Assembly: GCF_003367175.1 (NCBI RefSeq)
Contig: NZ_QRGA01000013.1
Span: 64,230-128,229 of the forward strand
Direction: 5' to 3'
DNA length: 64,000 bases
Source: Trinickia dinghuensis
GTDB taxonomy: Bacteria > Pseudomonadota > Gammaproteobacteria > Burkholderiales > Burkholderiaceae
The notes beneath the pieces were generated by a model that saw only the letters and a program-made list of their open reading frames with translations, made no database searches and had not been told where the DNA came from. Position 1 is the stretch's first letter; the number at the start of each line of letters is the position of its first letter. Position numbers and translations under genes: made by a program. Below are positions 11,084 to 19,668 of this stretch, one piece after another.

Positions 11084-11680
11084 TCAGTCGTTGTCGTTGC
11101 CGTTGTCTTCATCTTCGGCATCCTGAGATGCCTCAGGCGCGCCCCCTCCCGACTTCGCCGCGACGAGATGCGGGGGCGGCGGCACGACGAAGCGCTCGAA
11201 ACGGTACTGGTCGAACGATTCGATATTGCGCTCCCACACTTGCGGCTCATGCGGATCGTGTTCGCCGATCTGCGTCATTTCGCAGTAGATCTCGACATTG
11301 TTGCCGTCGGGGTCTTTGAACACGAGAAACAGATTGTTGCCCGGCCCATGGCGCCCGATGCCGCGCACGATCGCCACGCCGTGTTCCTGCAGTACCTTGA
11401 CCGAGCGCTCCATCTCTTCGTAGCTGTCGACGAGATACGAGAAATGCTCGAGGCCCGGACGCGAGTAGCGAGGCAGATCGTCGAAGTCGGCGGAATCCTT
11501 CGGCAACTGCGAGAGCGCGAGATCGTGATGATCGGTGCCCGCGCGTAGAAACACCATCTGATCGCCGATCCAGTCGGACACCTTCAGGCCGAGCACTTCC
11601 GTGTAGAACTCGGCGGAGCGATGGATGTCGCGCACCATCAGCACCATGTGTCCGAGCCTTCGGGGACGCAAGCTGTTCAT
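11084..11680 (-). CDS. VOC-family protein, probable metal-dependent dioxygenase or lyase
   Basis: Vicinal-oxygen-chelate protein of 198 residues, resembling single-domain catechol 2,3-dioxygenase-like enzymes. The three expected metal ligands are visible: H11 (GHMVLMV), H79 (LEHFSYLV) and E130 (NNVEIYCEM). A C-terminal tail after about residue 150 is unusual: proline-rich (VVPPPPHLV) and ending in an acidic Asn-Asp run. It is embedded in the ABC importer operon between substrate-binding protein and permease, so it most likely acts on the imported compound. Ring cleavage is possible but not shown. Confidence 0.8.
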   Translation of the reverse strand: MNSLRPRRLGHMVLMVRDIHRSAEFYTEVLGLKVSDWIGDQMVFLRAGTDHHDLALSQLPKDSADFDDLPRYSRPGLEHFSYLVDSYEEMERSVKVLQEHGVAIVRGIGRHGPGNNLFLVFKDPDGNNVEIYCEMTQIGEHDPHEPQVWERNIESFDQYRFERFVVPPPPHLVAAKSGGGAPEASQDAEDEDNGNDND

Positions 11681-11698
11681 GTCTCACTCCAATGTCTT

Positions 11699-12736
11699 TC
11701 ACTGCACGAAGCGGTTGGTATAGAGATCGCCCGCATGCACCTTGCCGCCCAGATTGAACGCGCGCGAAACGAAGCGCGCCGTCGCGTCCATGCGCTCCGG
11801 ACGCAGCCAGCCCATGCGATGATGCGCGGAATCGTCCGCAATCAGAGCGTCGGTCTGCTCGATCTGCTGCAAGAGGATCGAGCGATCGAGTATCGGATAC
11901 TGTACGGCGATGGCGTCGGCGGCTTCGCGCGGATGGTCGCGCATCAGCGCATAGCCGCGATAGGTCGCGTCGACGAAACGCTTCACCACGTCGGGATGCC
12001 GCGCAATGTAGGTATCGGTCGTGATCAAGCCGCTGCCCATCATGTCGAGGCCGAAGTCGCGATAGAAGACCTTGCCGAGCTGCCGTCCGGCGCGCTGTGC
12101 GAGCGCCGCTTGCACGGGCAGGCTCGCGCCCTCCCAGCACTCGGACAGGTCGATGCGCTTTTGCAGCAGCGCCGTATTGATGACGGCGGGATCGAGGCGC
12201 ACGAGTTTGATCGCGCCGGGCGCCATGCCGTTTTGCTCGAGCCAGGCAGGCACGATGTTCTGCACCGCGGACGCATTGCCTCCTCCCAGCGTGAGCCCTT
12301 GCAGATCCTTCAACGAAGTGACCTTGAAGCCGGGCCGCTCCAGATAGCACATTGCGCCGGGCCAGCGCGTGTTGACCGCGCCGACCAGCACCGTGTGACC
12401 GCCGTGCGCGCGGTTCAGCGCCACGCTCACGGGATCGCCGTAGCCGAACTCGAACAGCCCCTGATCGACTTCGTTGACGGTGCGCTGCCCGCCATAGCCC
12501 CGCATCACGGTGACGTCGAGCCCCTCATCGCGGTAAAAGCCCTTCGACAGCGCGAGCAGGATGCCGCCCGTGCTGCCCTGCGGCAGCCAAGCGAGGTTCA
12601 CCCTCACTTTCACGGCCGGCGGGGTTGCCGGAGCCGGCGCAGCTTGCGCGGCCTTCGCCGCTAGTACGCAAACGAGACCGAGCCCGGCCGCCAACAAGGG
12701 GAACTTGCGCGCCAACGCCATCACCCGCTCAAACAT
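11699..12736 (-). CDS. ABC transporter substrate-binding protein (SsuA/NMT1-like)
   Basis: Periplasmic binding protein of 345 residues. It has a signal peptide (ARKFPLLAAGLGLVCVLAAKAAQAA, split about residue 32) and the NMT1/THI5-like start VRVNLAWLPQGSTGGILLAL. AAGGAGG lies 5-6 nt before the ATG. With the permease and ATPase it makes a complete importer of the aliphatic sulfonate, taurine, nitrate and aromatic-carboxylate class. The ligand cannot be read from sequence. It is 41 bp after the FAH-family gene. Confidence 0.9.
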   Translation of the reverse strand: MFERVMALARKFPLLAAGLGLVCVLAAKAAQAAPAPATPPAVKVRVNLAWLPQGSTGGILLALSKGFYRDEGLDVTVMRGYGGQRTVNEVDQGLFEFGYGDPVSVALNRAHGGHTVLVGAVNTRWPGAMCYLERPGFKVTSLKDLQGLTLGGGNASAVQNIVPAWLEQNGMAPGAIKLVRLDPAVINTALLQKRIDLSECWEGASLPVQAALAQRAGRQLGKVFYRDFGLDMMGSGLITTDTYIARHPDVVKRFVDATYRGYALMRDHPREAADAIAVQYPILDRSILLQQIEQTDALIADDSAHHRMGWLRPERMDATARFVSRAFNLGGKVHAGDLYTNRFVQ

Positions 12737-12777
12737 GTCTGCCTCCTTCCTTTCCCGGCGCTGCTTCGGCAGCCGGC

Positions 12778-13698
12778 TTAGCCCTGCACCAGCGGGTTTT
12801 CGATCGCGCCGATGCCGTCGATCGACGCCACCATCACGTCACCCGGCTTCAGAAAGATGCCGCGCCCCATGCCGACGCCCGTCGGCGTGCCCGTCGCGAT
12901 CACGTCGCCGGGGTGAAGCGTCAGGATCGACGACAGATAGTGAATTTGCTCGGCGATACTGAAAATCATCTCGGACGTGCTGCCGTCCTGCATCGTCTCG
13001 CCATTGACCGCAAGCCTCATGCGCAAATTCTGCGGCTCGGCGATACACGCGCGCGGCACGATCCACGGGCCGAAAGGACCGAAGGTATCGAAGCTCTTGC
13101 CGCGAAACCAGTCGTGTTTGAACGGATAGTCGCTGCGGCGATTCAGGTCTCGCGCGCTCACGTCGTTCAGCACCGTGTAGCCCGCGATATGGGAGAGCGC
13201 ATCGGCGACGGCGATGTGGCGGCCGCCCCGGCCCATCACGACGGCCAACTCGACCTCCCAGTCCACCCGTTCGGCACCGGCGGGCATCACGACATCGGCG
13301 AGCGTCGGCACCACGCTCGTTTCGGCCTTCATGAACATATAGGGCGTGCTCTCCTCGCGCGGTGCCAATTCCGTACCCATTTCGCGAGCATGCTCGTAGT
13401 AGTTCGACGCTGCCGCAAAAATGCGGCGCGGCGTGAACGGCACGCGCAGCCGGTATCCCTCCAGCGGCGGCGCGCTGCACGCCCCCTGCCCGATCGCATG
13501 CGCGGCCCGTTCGAGCGCGGCGAGCGTCGCCGCGCTCCGCGCGTCCCATCCGGCCACGAGTCCATCGACGTCGAGCGGCACGTCCGGGCCGCCCGTCCGC
13601 GCGAGCGCGGCCTGCGCGTCGTACAGCGCGCCGTTCACGGCAAGCCCCCCTGCTACGCGGCCGTTCAGTTCATACGTTGCAATCGCAAACCAGATCAA
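12778..13698 (-). CDS. Fumarylacetoacetate hydrolase family protein
   Basis: FAH-superfamily hydrolase or decarboxylase of about 306 residues. Metal ligands fit RVDWEVELAVVMGR and VSARDLNRRSDYPFKHDWF. The C-terminal DVIATGTPTGVGMG is characteristic. The best start is the TTG at 13698, behind GCGAGGAC; the upstream ATG at 13785 lies across the putative operator sites and gives a basic, non-conserved leader. It is the first gene of the minus-strand operon that continues into the ABC importer. FAH enzymes commonly finish meta-cleavage pathways, so this one may act on an acylpyruvate from the imported substrate. Confidence 0.85.
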   Translation of the reverse strand: MIWFAIATYELNGRVAGGLAVNGALYDAQAALARTGGPDVPLDVDGLVAGWDARSAATLAALERAAHAIGQGACSAPPLEGYRLRVPFTPRRIFAAASNYYEHAREMGTELAPREESTPYMFMKAETSVVPTLADVVMPAGAERVDWEVELAVVMGRGGRHIAVADALSHIAGYTVLNDVSARDLNRRSDYPFKHDWFRGKSFDTFGPFGPWIVPRACIAEPQNLRMRLAVNGETMQDGSTSEMIFSIAEQIHYLSSILTLHPGDVIATGTPTGVGMGRGIFLKPGDVMVASIDGIGAIENPLVQG

Positions 13699-13749
13699 TT
13701 GAGTCCTCGCTTTGCCAGTGGATGGCTGCTCTTGTCTTTTCCGTCTTTC

Positions 13750-13795
13750 GTATACAATGATGACGCAATGTATTCTTTTGTGCACTCAGGTATAC
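13750..13795. promoter_or_regulatory. Two GTATAC-centred candidate GntR operators
   Basis: GTATAC occurs at 13750-13755 and 13790-13795, exactly 40 bp apart centre to centre, in the divergent gap between the FAH-family gene and gntR. GTATAC is the core of known FCD-type GntR sites such as the UxuR/ExuR box. The same core recurs at 16707, 16727 and 18416. The 231-bp gap must hold both divergent promoters. Confidence 0.6.
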
Positions 13796-13929
13796 ACCAA
13801 TCGAAACGTAAAACACGCCGGGGCGGGCGTGCATTGAGACGCGTACCGCACCGGGCGCATAATGTGCCGGCGGCATACAGCGCTCGCGCGTGCCGCCGCC
13901 CACCGCGACGCCCAACCAGAACCCACACG

Positions 13930-14589
13930 ATGACGACGCTCTCCTCCAAGATCTACCGCGTGCTGTTCGACCAGATCATCGACGGCACCCTTCAGCCGGG
14001 CCAGAAGCTCGAGGAAGCCGTGCTGGCCGAGCGCCTGAACGCCTCGCGCACGCCCATCCGCGAGGCGCTGCGTGAACTCGCCGCGCGCGGCATGGTGGAA
14101 CTGACGCCTCGCAAGGGCGTGGTGGTCGCTCAGTTCAGCCTCGACGAGCTCGCCGACATGCTCGAAGCGATGTGCGAACTCGAAGCGCTGTGCTGCCGCC
14201 TGAGCGCGCAGCGCATGAGCCTGGTCGAGAAGAAGCAGCTCGAGGAACTCGAATTGGAGATGAACGCGGCGATCGCGCGCGGCGACGAAGCCGGCTATCT
14301 GCTTCTGAATCGCGAGTTTCACGAGCTGATCTGCAAGGGGGCGCAGAGCAAGTCGCTAGCGTCGATCATCGCCGTGCAGCGCCAGCGGCTGGCGGGTTTT
14401 CGGGCGGCGCAGCCGGCCTCGCCGACACGTTTCGAAGCCGCCACCGACGAGCACCGCGAGATCGTCGCCGCGATCCGCGAATCGAATCCGGAACGGGCAT
14501 ACAACGCCATGCGAGAGCACACCGCGCGGCTGTCGATCGTCGTGCTGGGGCGGCTGAAGCGGCAGCGGGACGAACGAGAGAACGCCTGA
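13930..14589 (+). CDS. GntR-family (FCD) transcriptional regulator
   Basis: Regulator of 219 residues. The winged helix is at about residues 5-70 (ILDGTLQ-type start FDQIIDGTLQPGQKLEEAVL, then RTPIREALRELAARGMVEL). An FCD effector domain follows (LDELADMLEAMCELEALCCRL, REFHELI, DEHREIVAAIRESNPERA, MREH), carrying the His residues that usually hold a metal in this fold. The ATG at 13930 was chosen because homology begins at MTTLSSKIYR; the frame is open far upstream only by chance. It is divergent from the FAH/ABC operon and probably controls the whole 9.5-21.5 kb island. Confidence 0.9.
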   Translation: MTTLSSKIYRVLFDQIIDGTLQPGQKLEEAVLAERLNASRTPIREALRELAARGMVELTPRKGVVVAQFSLDELADMLEAMCELEALCCRLSAQRMSLVEKKQLEELELEMNAAIARGDEAGYLLLNREFHELICKGAQSKSLASIIAVQRQRLAGFRAAQPASPTRFEAATDEHREIVAAIRESNPERAYNAMREHTARLSIVVLGRLKRQRDERENA

Positions 14590-14591
14590 GA

Positions 14592-14610
14592 GCCAGCCGT
14601 TCCGGCTGGC
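14592..14610. terminator. Hairpin between convergent gntR and dapA-like genes
   Basis: GCCAGCCG and CGGCTGGC form an 8-bp stem with a 3-nt loop, directly after the gntR stop and 20 bp before the stop of the convergent aldolase gene. There is no clear T-run, so termination strength is uncertain. Confidence 0.5.
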
Positions 14611-14630
14611 CCCTCCCGTACGCATCGACG

Positions 14631-15554
14631 TCATGCGTACGCCTGTCCCAATGCGGGCATCGAGAAGCCGAGCGCGTTCAGCTGCGTCAGCAGCGCGCCG
14701 GTTTCACGTGAGCCGAAAGTCGTGAGCGGCGCCCTCACGCGTGCCCAGCCCGCATGCTCCGCGTAATGTCCGACCACGGCTTTCAGCGCCGGAATCATCG
14801 GTTGACCTTGCATTGCCAGGCGGATCAGCGACACGCGGTCCACCCATCCGGCGCGTGCCTCATCCGTTCTCGCCGCGAGCAGGCTTGCGATCGAGCCGGG
14901 CTGAAGGTTCGCGGTCGCGGAAATACAGCCTGCCGCGCCTAACGGCAGCGCGCGGCCGAGCCAAGCCTCGGAAGCCGGAAACACCTTGAAGCCGGGAAAC
15001 CGTTCCAGCATTCCGGCCATGTTTTCCCAATCGCCGGAGCTATCCTTGATCCCGATCACCGTGCGCGGATAGGCGGCGATCAGCCGCTCGATCAGCGCGT
15101 ATGAAATAGGCACGCCCGTCATCTGCGGGATGTGATACAGCAGCACGCGCAAGTCCTCCGATCCCACCGACTGGATAACGCCGGCGAAGTAGGCGAACAA
15201 CCCATCGTCGCTCACGCCTTTGTAGTAGAACGGCGGTAGCATCAGCACGCCTGCGCAGCCGGCCGCCACGGCGTGACGCGTGAGTTCGACCGCATCGGGC
15301 AGCGCGCAGGCACCGGTACCGGGCAACAAATGCGAGCCGTCGATGTCCGCGTCCATCACGGCGTCGAGCAGCGTGCGCCGCTCCGCCACGCTCAGCGAGT
15401 TCGCCTCGCTGTTGGTGCCGAACAGCGCGAGCCCCGCACCCTGTTCGACGAGCCAGCGGCTAAAACCGATGAAGCGCGGGGTATCGACGGCAAGCGCCGG
15501 ATCGAACGGCGTGACGACTGGCGCGAACACGCGCGGCACGGCAAAGGCGGACAT
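14631..15554 (-). CDS. DapA-family aldolase/lyase (dihydrodipicolinate synthase-like)
   Basis: TIM-barrel class I aldolase of 307 residues starting MSAFAVPRVFAPVVTPFD. The GTNSEANSL motif replaces the usual GTTGE. The catalytic Tyr is in LLYHIPQMTG, and the Schiff-base Lys is in VIGIKDSSGDW. It is probably not the biosynthetic DapA, because it sits in a catabolic island with an esterase, and the GTTGE change suggests a different oxo-acid substrate. The ATG at 15554 is followed by family-like sequence, while the frame above it is low-complexity. It is 106 bp after the esterase gene on the same strand. Confidence 0.85.
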   Translation of the reverse strand: MSAFAVPRVFAPVVTPFDPALAVDTPRFIGFSRWLVEQGAGLALFGTNSEANSLSVAERRTLLDAVMDADIDGSHLLPGTGACALPDAVELTRHAVAAGCAGVLMLPPFYYKGVSDDGLFAYFAGVIQSVGSEDLRVLLYHIPQMTGVPISYALIERLIAAYPRTVIGIKDSSGDWENMAGMLERFPGFKVFPASEAWLGRALPLGAAGCISATANLQPGSIASLLAARTDEARAGWVDRVSLIRLAMQGQPMIPALKAVVGHYAEHAGWARVRAPLTTFGSRETGALLTQLNALGFSMPALGQAYA

Positions 15555-15660
15555 GGCGTTCTCCGGGACGAGCAGAGGGGTAAATGGGTCAATGGGCAAA
15601 ATGGACGAGCGGGCGAATCTACGATCGCGCGCCGATCGGGCCGACGCTGAAGACCGGCAA

Positions 15661-16614
15661 TCAGCCTTTGAAGAAGTCGAGCATCGCGTCCCCGAGCAGC
15701 GTTTCGCCCGAATCGAAATGCGCGACGATCGACGTGTGGTTGTGACGCGGCATCCGCAGGAAGCGGAGCGGCGGCGCGGCCGGCCCCGCCAGCTGCCGCG
15801 CCTGCGCCACCCGAGCGAAAAACGCCGCGCCATACGTGTCGAGCAATGGGTTCTCGTATTCGGCTACGACGATCATGAGCGGCACGCCGATCCTTTCAGC
15901 ATGCGCGAGCGGCGAGCGCGGTGCGTGCTGCGTCTCGTCATCGCCGAAATAGGCACGCACGCACGCCGCGTTCGGATTCTCGGGCAGCACGTCGGCCACC
16001 AGGCGCGCGCTGATGAGCACCGCGCCCGCCACCTCGCCGCCCTGCGACGCCCGCTTCGCAGCCAGCACCGGATCGCCGAGATACGTCGCCACATGCGCAC
16101 CGCCCGCCGAATGGCCGACTAGAAAGACGCGCCGCGCATCGCCGCCGAATGCGGCCGCATGCGCGCGCGTCCACTCGAGTGCCGCGGCAACGTCTTCCGC
16201 GCCCGCCGGATACGGCGCTTCGGGCGCGAGCCGATATTCGATGTTGATCGCCACACAGCCGCGGCGCGCGAACCAGCGGGACACGTTGTCGTAGATCAGC
16301 CCATTGACGCTCTTGCGCCCGCGCACGAACGCACCGCCGTGAACGAACAACACCACGTCGGCGCCGCCTTCGGCGCGCGTCCGGGCGCTCGCGAAGACAT
16401 CCAGACGCTGGCGTGCGTGCGCCCCGTACGCGATCTCGCGAGCGAGCTCACACGTGCCCCCGTCGCGCGCGGCGGCTGCGAGCAGCGGCGAATAGGCATC
16501 GATCACCAGGTCGCGATGCGCATTGATATCGCGGCCCCAGACCGGACCGATGCGAGCAAAGTCATCCCGCGTTTCAGCGGGCAAATTTCCCAGCGTCTCC
16601 TGTGCGACGTCCAT
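15661..16614 (-). CDS. Alpha/beta-hydrolase, HSL-type esterase
   Basis: Esterase of 317 residues in the hormone-sensitive-lipase family. The oxyanion motif is FVHGGAFVRG, the nucleophile elbow is LVGHSAGGAH, and the catalytic His is in MPRHNHTSIV near the C-terminus. The N-terminal part (TRDDFARIGPVWGRDINAH) resembles BD-FAE/kynurenine formamidase-like esterases. GGAGG precedes the ATG. It is divergent from the VOC/dehydrogenase operon across a gap holding a perfect TGTGTATACACA palindrome. A hydrolytic entry step of the island's pathway is a fair inference. Confidence 0.85.
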   Translation of the reverse strand: MDVAQETLGNLPAETRDDFARIGPVWGRDINAHRDLVIDAYSPLLAAAARDGGTCELAREIAYGAHARQRLDVFASARTRAEGGADVVLFVHGGAFVRGRKSVNGLIYDNVSRWFARRGCVAINIEYRLAPEAPYPAGAEDVAAALEWTRAHAAAFGGDARRVFLVGHSAGGAHVATYLGDPVLAAKRASQGGEVAGAVLISARLVADVLPENPNAACVRAYFGDDETQHAPRSPLAHAERIGVPLMIVVAEYENPLLDTYGAAFFARVAQARQLAGPAAPPLRFLRMPRHNHTSIVAHFDSGETLLGDAMLDFFKG

Positions 16615-16703
16615 TCCTAGCCTCCTTCAATGGCGGCTCAAGCGCGGAGACGTCCGCACTTCAGCCGTTGCACGCCGCTCATTCTGGTATATAAATGCGT
16701 TAA

Positions 16704-16732
16704 TGTGTATACACAACATGTACGTAGTATAC
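16704..16732. promoter_or_regulatory. TGTGTATACACA palindrome plus second GTATAC site
   Basis: A perfect 12-bp palindrome lies at 16704-16715. A second GTATAC core lies at 16727-16732, 20 bp centre to centre, i.e. two helical turns on the same DNA face. Both lie in the divergent gap 16615-16814 between the esterase and VOC genes. The same 12-mer recurs before the porin gene. It is proposed as a binding site of the GntR at 13930. Confidence 0.65.
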
Positions 16733-16814
16733 CCAATGAAGTTCCGGCGGAAATTGAGCGACAGTCGCGCAATCGCTCTCTCTCGGCGCATGCCGTCAAC
16801 ATTCGAGGATTTCC

Positions 16815-17243
16815 ATGGACAAGCTTCGTCACATCGCGCTCTCGGTCGAAGACCCGGAGGCTGCCGCTCGCTTTTTCGAGCTGGCTTTCGGCATGCACCG
16901 CGCGGGCAACGCGATGCGCGGCATCTACATGACGGACGGCACGATGAACGTCGCGCTGCTCAACTTCAAGGACGAGACGGTGCCGGGCTACGCGGGCTTG
17001 AAGGACGTGCGCGGCGTGATTCACTTCGGCATGTGGGTAGACGATGTCGATGCCACGGCAGCGCGCGTGGTGGCGGCGGGCGGCACGTATCTGACCGGAC
17101 GGCACGAGCAAAACCCGAACGTTTTCTACGAAGTGAAGTACCGGATGCCGGACGGCACCGTGTTCGACATCACGCAGAACGGCTGGAAAGGTGCGGTGAA
17201 GGACGTCGTGCCGTTCGAGCCGGCAGACGGCACGCGATCATGA
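16815..17243 (+). CDS. VOC-family (glyoxalase-like) protein
   Basis: Small single-domain VOC protein of 142 residues. It starts MDKLRHIALSVEDPEAAARF, with the paired half GVIHFGMWVDDVDATAARV and the C-terminal MPDGTVFDITQNGW. H6 and H in VIHFGMWV are candidate metal ligands. The third ligand position (VFDITQ) carries Asp rather than Glu. It overlaps the next gene by 4 nt (ATGA), so the two are coupled. It may be a lyase or isomerase of the same pathway. Confidence 0.82.
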   Translation: MDKLRHIALSVEDPEAAARFFELAFGMHRAGNAMRGIYMTDGTMNVALLNFKDETVPGYAGLKDVRGVIHFGMWVDDVDATAARVVAAGGTYLTGRHEQNPNVFYEVKYRMPDGTVFDITQNGWKGAVKDVVPFEPADGTRS

Positions 17244-18193
17244 GCGCGCCTCGCACTCTCGGCGGGAGGCCGGGCGTGCTGGTGCTGATCCCGCTGCCCG
17301 AGGAGACGCTCGAGGCGCTGCGGCGCGACTATGTCCTCCGGTACCAGCCCGACGGCAGAGCGCCGATCACGCCCACCGCGGCGGTGCGCGCCGTCGTGAC
17401 GAACGGCTCGACCGGCCTCGGCGACACGCTCATGGCGGCACTGCCCGCACTCGAAATCGTCTGCGCGTTCGGCGCGGGTTACGAGAATATCGATCTGGAA
17501 TCGGCGGTCCGGCGCGGCATCGTCGTGACCCATGCGCCGGGTGCGAACGCGGCAACCGTCGCCGATCATGCAATCGGACTGATGCTCGCGCTCGCGCGTG
17601 GCTTTGCGCCGCTCACGCAGGCTGTGCGGCAAGGACAATGGCACGCATCGCGCAGTGCCAGACCGACACTCACGGGCGCGGCACTCGGCATCGTCGGCAT
17701 GGGACGCATCGGGCGGCTCATCGCTGCGCGCGCCCAAGGTTTCGCGATGACGATCGGCTACCACGGCCGCTCTCCTCACGACGATGCGCCGGGCCGCTAC
17801 TACAGCGAGCTCGAACAGTTGGCCGAGAACAGCGACTTTCTCGTCGCCGCGTGCAACGGTGGCGCTGCGACGCGGCATCTGATCGACCGAAACGTACTGC
17901 GCGCGCTCGGGCCCCGGGGTTACGTCGTGAACGTCGCGCGCGGCTCGGTGCTCGATACGGAGGCGTTGCTCCACGCGTTGCGCGAGCAGGACATTGCAGG
18001 TGCCGGTCTTGACGTCATCGAGGGTGAACCCGACGTGCCTGCCGCGCTGCTCGATCATCCCGACGTGCTCGTTACGCCGCATGTCGCGGGCCGCTCACCC
18101 GCATCGTTACACGCTCAACACAGCGCACTTCTCGCCACGCTCGCCCAGCACTTCGGCGGCGCTCGCGTCGAACGGGCCGTATCCGCACGCTGA
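17240..18193 (+). CDS. D-isomer-specific 2-hydroxyacid dehydrogenase
   Basis: NAD(P)-dependent dehydrogenase of 317 residues. The cofactor motif is GIVGMGRIGRLIAAR. The catalytic triad fits Arg in VNVARGSVLD, Glu in GLDVIEGEPDVP and His in VTPHVAGRSP. It is most like hydroxypyruvate/glyoxylate reductases and 2-ketogluconate reductases. The start overlaps the VOC gene by 4 nt; the long open frame upstream is a shadow. In this island it could reduce an oxo-acid released by the DapA-like aldolase. Confidence 0.88.
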   Translation: MSAPRTLGGRPGVLVLIPLPEETLEALRRDYVLRYQPDGRAPITPTAAVRAVVTNGSTGLGDTLMAALPALEIVCAFGAGYENIDLESAVRRGIVVTHAPGANAATVADHAIGLMLALARGFAPLTQAVRQGQWHASRSARPTLTGAALGIVGMGRIGRLIAARAQGFAMTIGYHGRSPHDDAPGRYYSELEQLAENSDFLVAACNGGAATRHLIDRNVLRALGPRGYVVNVARGSVLDTEALLHALREQDIAGAGLDVIEGEPDVPAALLDHPDVLVTPHVAGRSPASLHAQHSALLATLAQHFGGARVERAVSAR

Positions 18194-18412
18194 CGCGGCG
18201 CATGAGCGCGATGTGCGCTTGCATCTATTCCCTCCCAACGAAGACGAAGGGCCGCGCACCGCAAGGCGCGCGGCTCGAATTCGCTTGCCGCGCGGCTGCA
18301 GGCGTCGCGCGCACCGTCTATCCGGGTGAACCCGCTATAACCAAACCATTGTTTTGTATAAAAAAATAATGCTACGGATTCATTTTTCTCTGCACGTATA
18401 ATTTTTCCAGTT

Positions 18413-18424
18413 TGTGTATACACA
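18413..18424. promoter_or_regulatory. Perfect TGTGTATACACA palindrome before porin gene
   Basis: This is the same 12-bp palindrome as at 16704-16715, here 95 bp upstream of the porin ATG. It lies in the 325-bp gap 18194-18518, whose 3' part is AT-rich (around 18345-18412, with TTTGTATAAAA-like promoter sequence) in otherwise GC-rich DNA. No gene was found in the gap. Confidence 0.65.
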
Positions 18425-18518
18425 GAGACGAACATACGCAAACAGGAGGAGCAGGAATAGCCAAGCGGGACACACCGCGCGCAAGCACAGAACGACAATC
18501 AATCTGGATGGAGATCGC

Positions 18519-19559
18519 ATGAAAAAGAAGGTATTCGCAGCGGCCGCAGTGCTTTGCGCCAGCGCCGGCGCGCACGCCCAGTCGCAGGTCTGGCTGTCGG
18601 GATGGGTCGACATGAACATCGAGCACCTGATTTCGTCGGGCCCCGGTGGCAATGTGTGGCGCATGTCGAGCGGCGGACTCAACAACTCGCGTTTCAACCT
18701 GAGCGGAGTCGAGGATCTGGGCGCCGGCAACAAGGCCGTGTTTACGATCGAACCGACCTTCTCCGCGAATACGGGCACGCAGGCCGCGCAATTCCGCCAG
18801 TCGTTCGTCGGACTCAAGGGCAACTGGGGCGAACTGTCGTTCGGCCGCCAGTTCACGCCTTCGTATTGGATCGCCGGTTACGCAGATCCGAGCTGGGCCG
18901 CGGATTTGTCGATGGTCAACAACATGGAGTTCTTTTACGCGTCGTATCGCGTCGACAACTCCATGGAGTACAAGACGCCGACGTTCCACGGCTTCACAGG
19001 CCGCTTCATGTACACGACGGGCCTGGGCGACGGCACGCGCGCGGGACGTTTCCTCAGCACGGGCATCGACTATCGCAACGGGCCGGTGTTCCTCGGTGCG
19101 GTGAGCGAATTGCAGTACACGCGCGACATCTTCCATTCGTCGCAGATCCATTCGTCGCGCGACAACTACTTCTCCGCCGTGTACCGCTACGGCGGCTTGG
19201 AGCCGACGCTGATCTATCACACGTACAACGGCTACTACGCGTATCCGCCGTATGTCGCGTTCAACTCGCAGGGCTGGGACGTGCAGGCGGGCGCGCGCTG
19301 GAATATCGATGGGCGCAATCGCATTTACGTGAGCGTCGTCCATCGTCACGACGACAACAACACCAGTATTTCGAGTGCGACGGGCGGCGTGATCGGCTAC
19401 CTATACGGCCTCTCGAAGCACACCGACCTGTACGCGACCGTCGCGCACGTATGGCACCAGCACAACGTGCCCATCCCGTACCCCGTCACGTTCCAGGAGT
19501 ACCCGAACGGCGGCCAGAATCCGACCGGCTTCCAGATCGGCATACGTCATGGGTTCTGA
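18519..19559 (+). CDS. Outer-membrane porin (Gram-negative porin family)
   Basis: Trimeric beta-barrel porin of 346 residues. Its signal peptide (MKKKVFAAAAVLCASAGAHA) is followed by QSQVWLSGWVDMNIEHL. Porin hallmarks are FNLSGVEDLGAGNKAVFTIE, FVGLKGNWGELSFGRQF and the C-terminal aromatic QIGIRHGF that docks to BAM. It probably admits the substrate of the island. The candidate GntR site lies upstream, and the LVIVD protein follows 109 bp downstream on the same strand. Confidence 0.93.
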   Translation: MKKKVFAAAAVLCASAGAHAQSQVWLSGWVDMNIEHLISSGPGGNVWRMSSGGLNNSRFNLSGVEDLGAGNKAVFTIEPTFSANTGTQAAQFRQSFVGLKGNWGELSFGRQFTPSYWIAGYADPSWAADLSMVNNMEFFYASYRVDNSMEYKTPTFHGFTGRFMYTTGLGDGTRAGRFLSTGIDYRNGPVFLGAVSELQYTRDIFHSSQIHSSRDNYFSAVYRYGGLEPTLIYHTYNGYYAYPPYVAFNSQGWDVQAGARWNIDGRNRIYVSVVHRHDDNNTSISSATGGVIGYLYGLSKHTDLYATVAHVWHQHNVPIPYPVTFQEYPNGGQNPTGFQIGIRHGF

Positions 19560-19668
19560 TGCGGGGCACCGAACGATGCCGAACGACACCAAGAAAACCG
19601 ATAGATCCGATAGATCCAAGAGACAAAGGGCCGCTCATGCGCCCGACCATTTGACAAGGAGGAAGCTC

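Noticed and set aside
12625-13929. Long N-terminal extension in frame with the GntR gene
   Set aside because: The first 435 residues shadow the FAH-family gene. GntR homology and a normal family length start at 13930.
14631-15554. Assignment as biosynthetic dapA (lysine pathway)
   Set aside because: The GTTGE motif is changed to GTNSEA, and the gene lies in a catabolic island with an esterase under the candidate GntR site. The specific dapA name is not supported.
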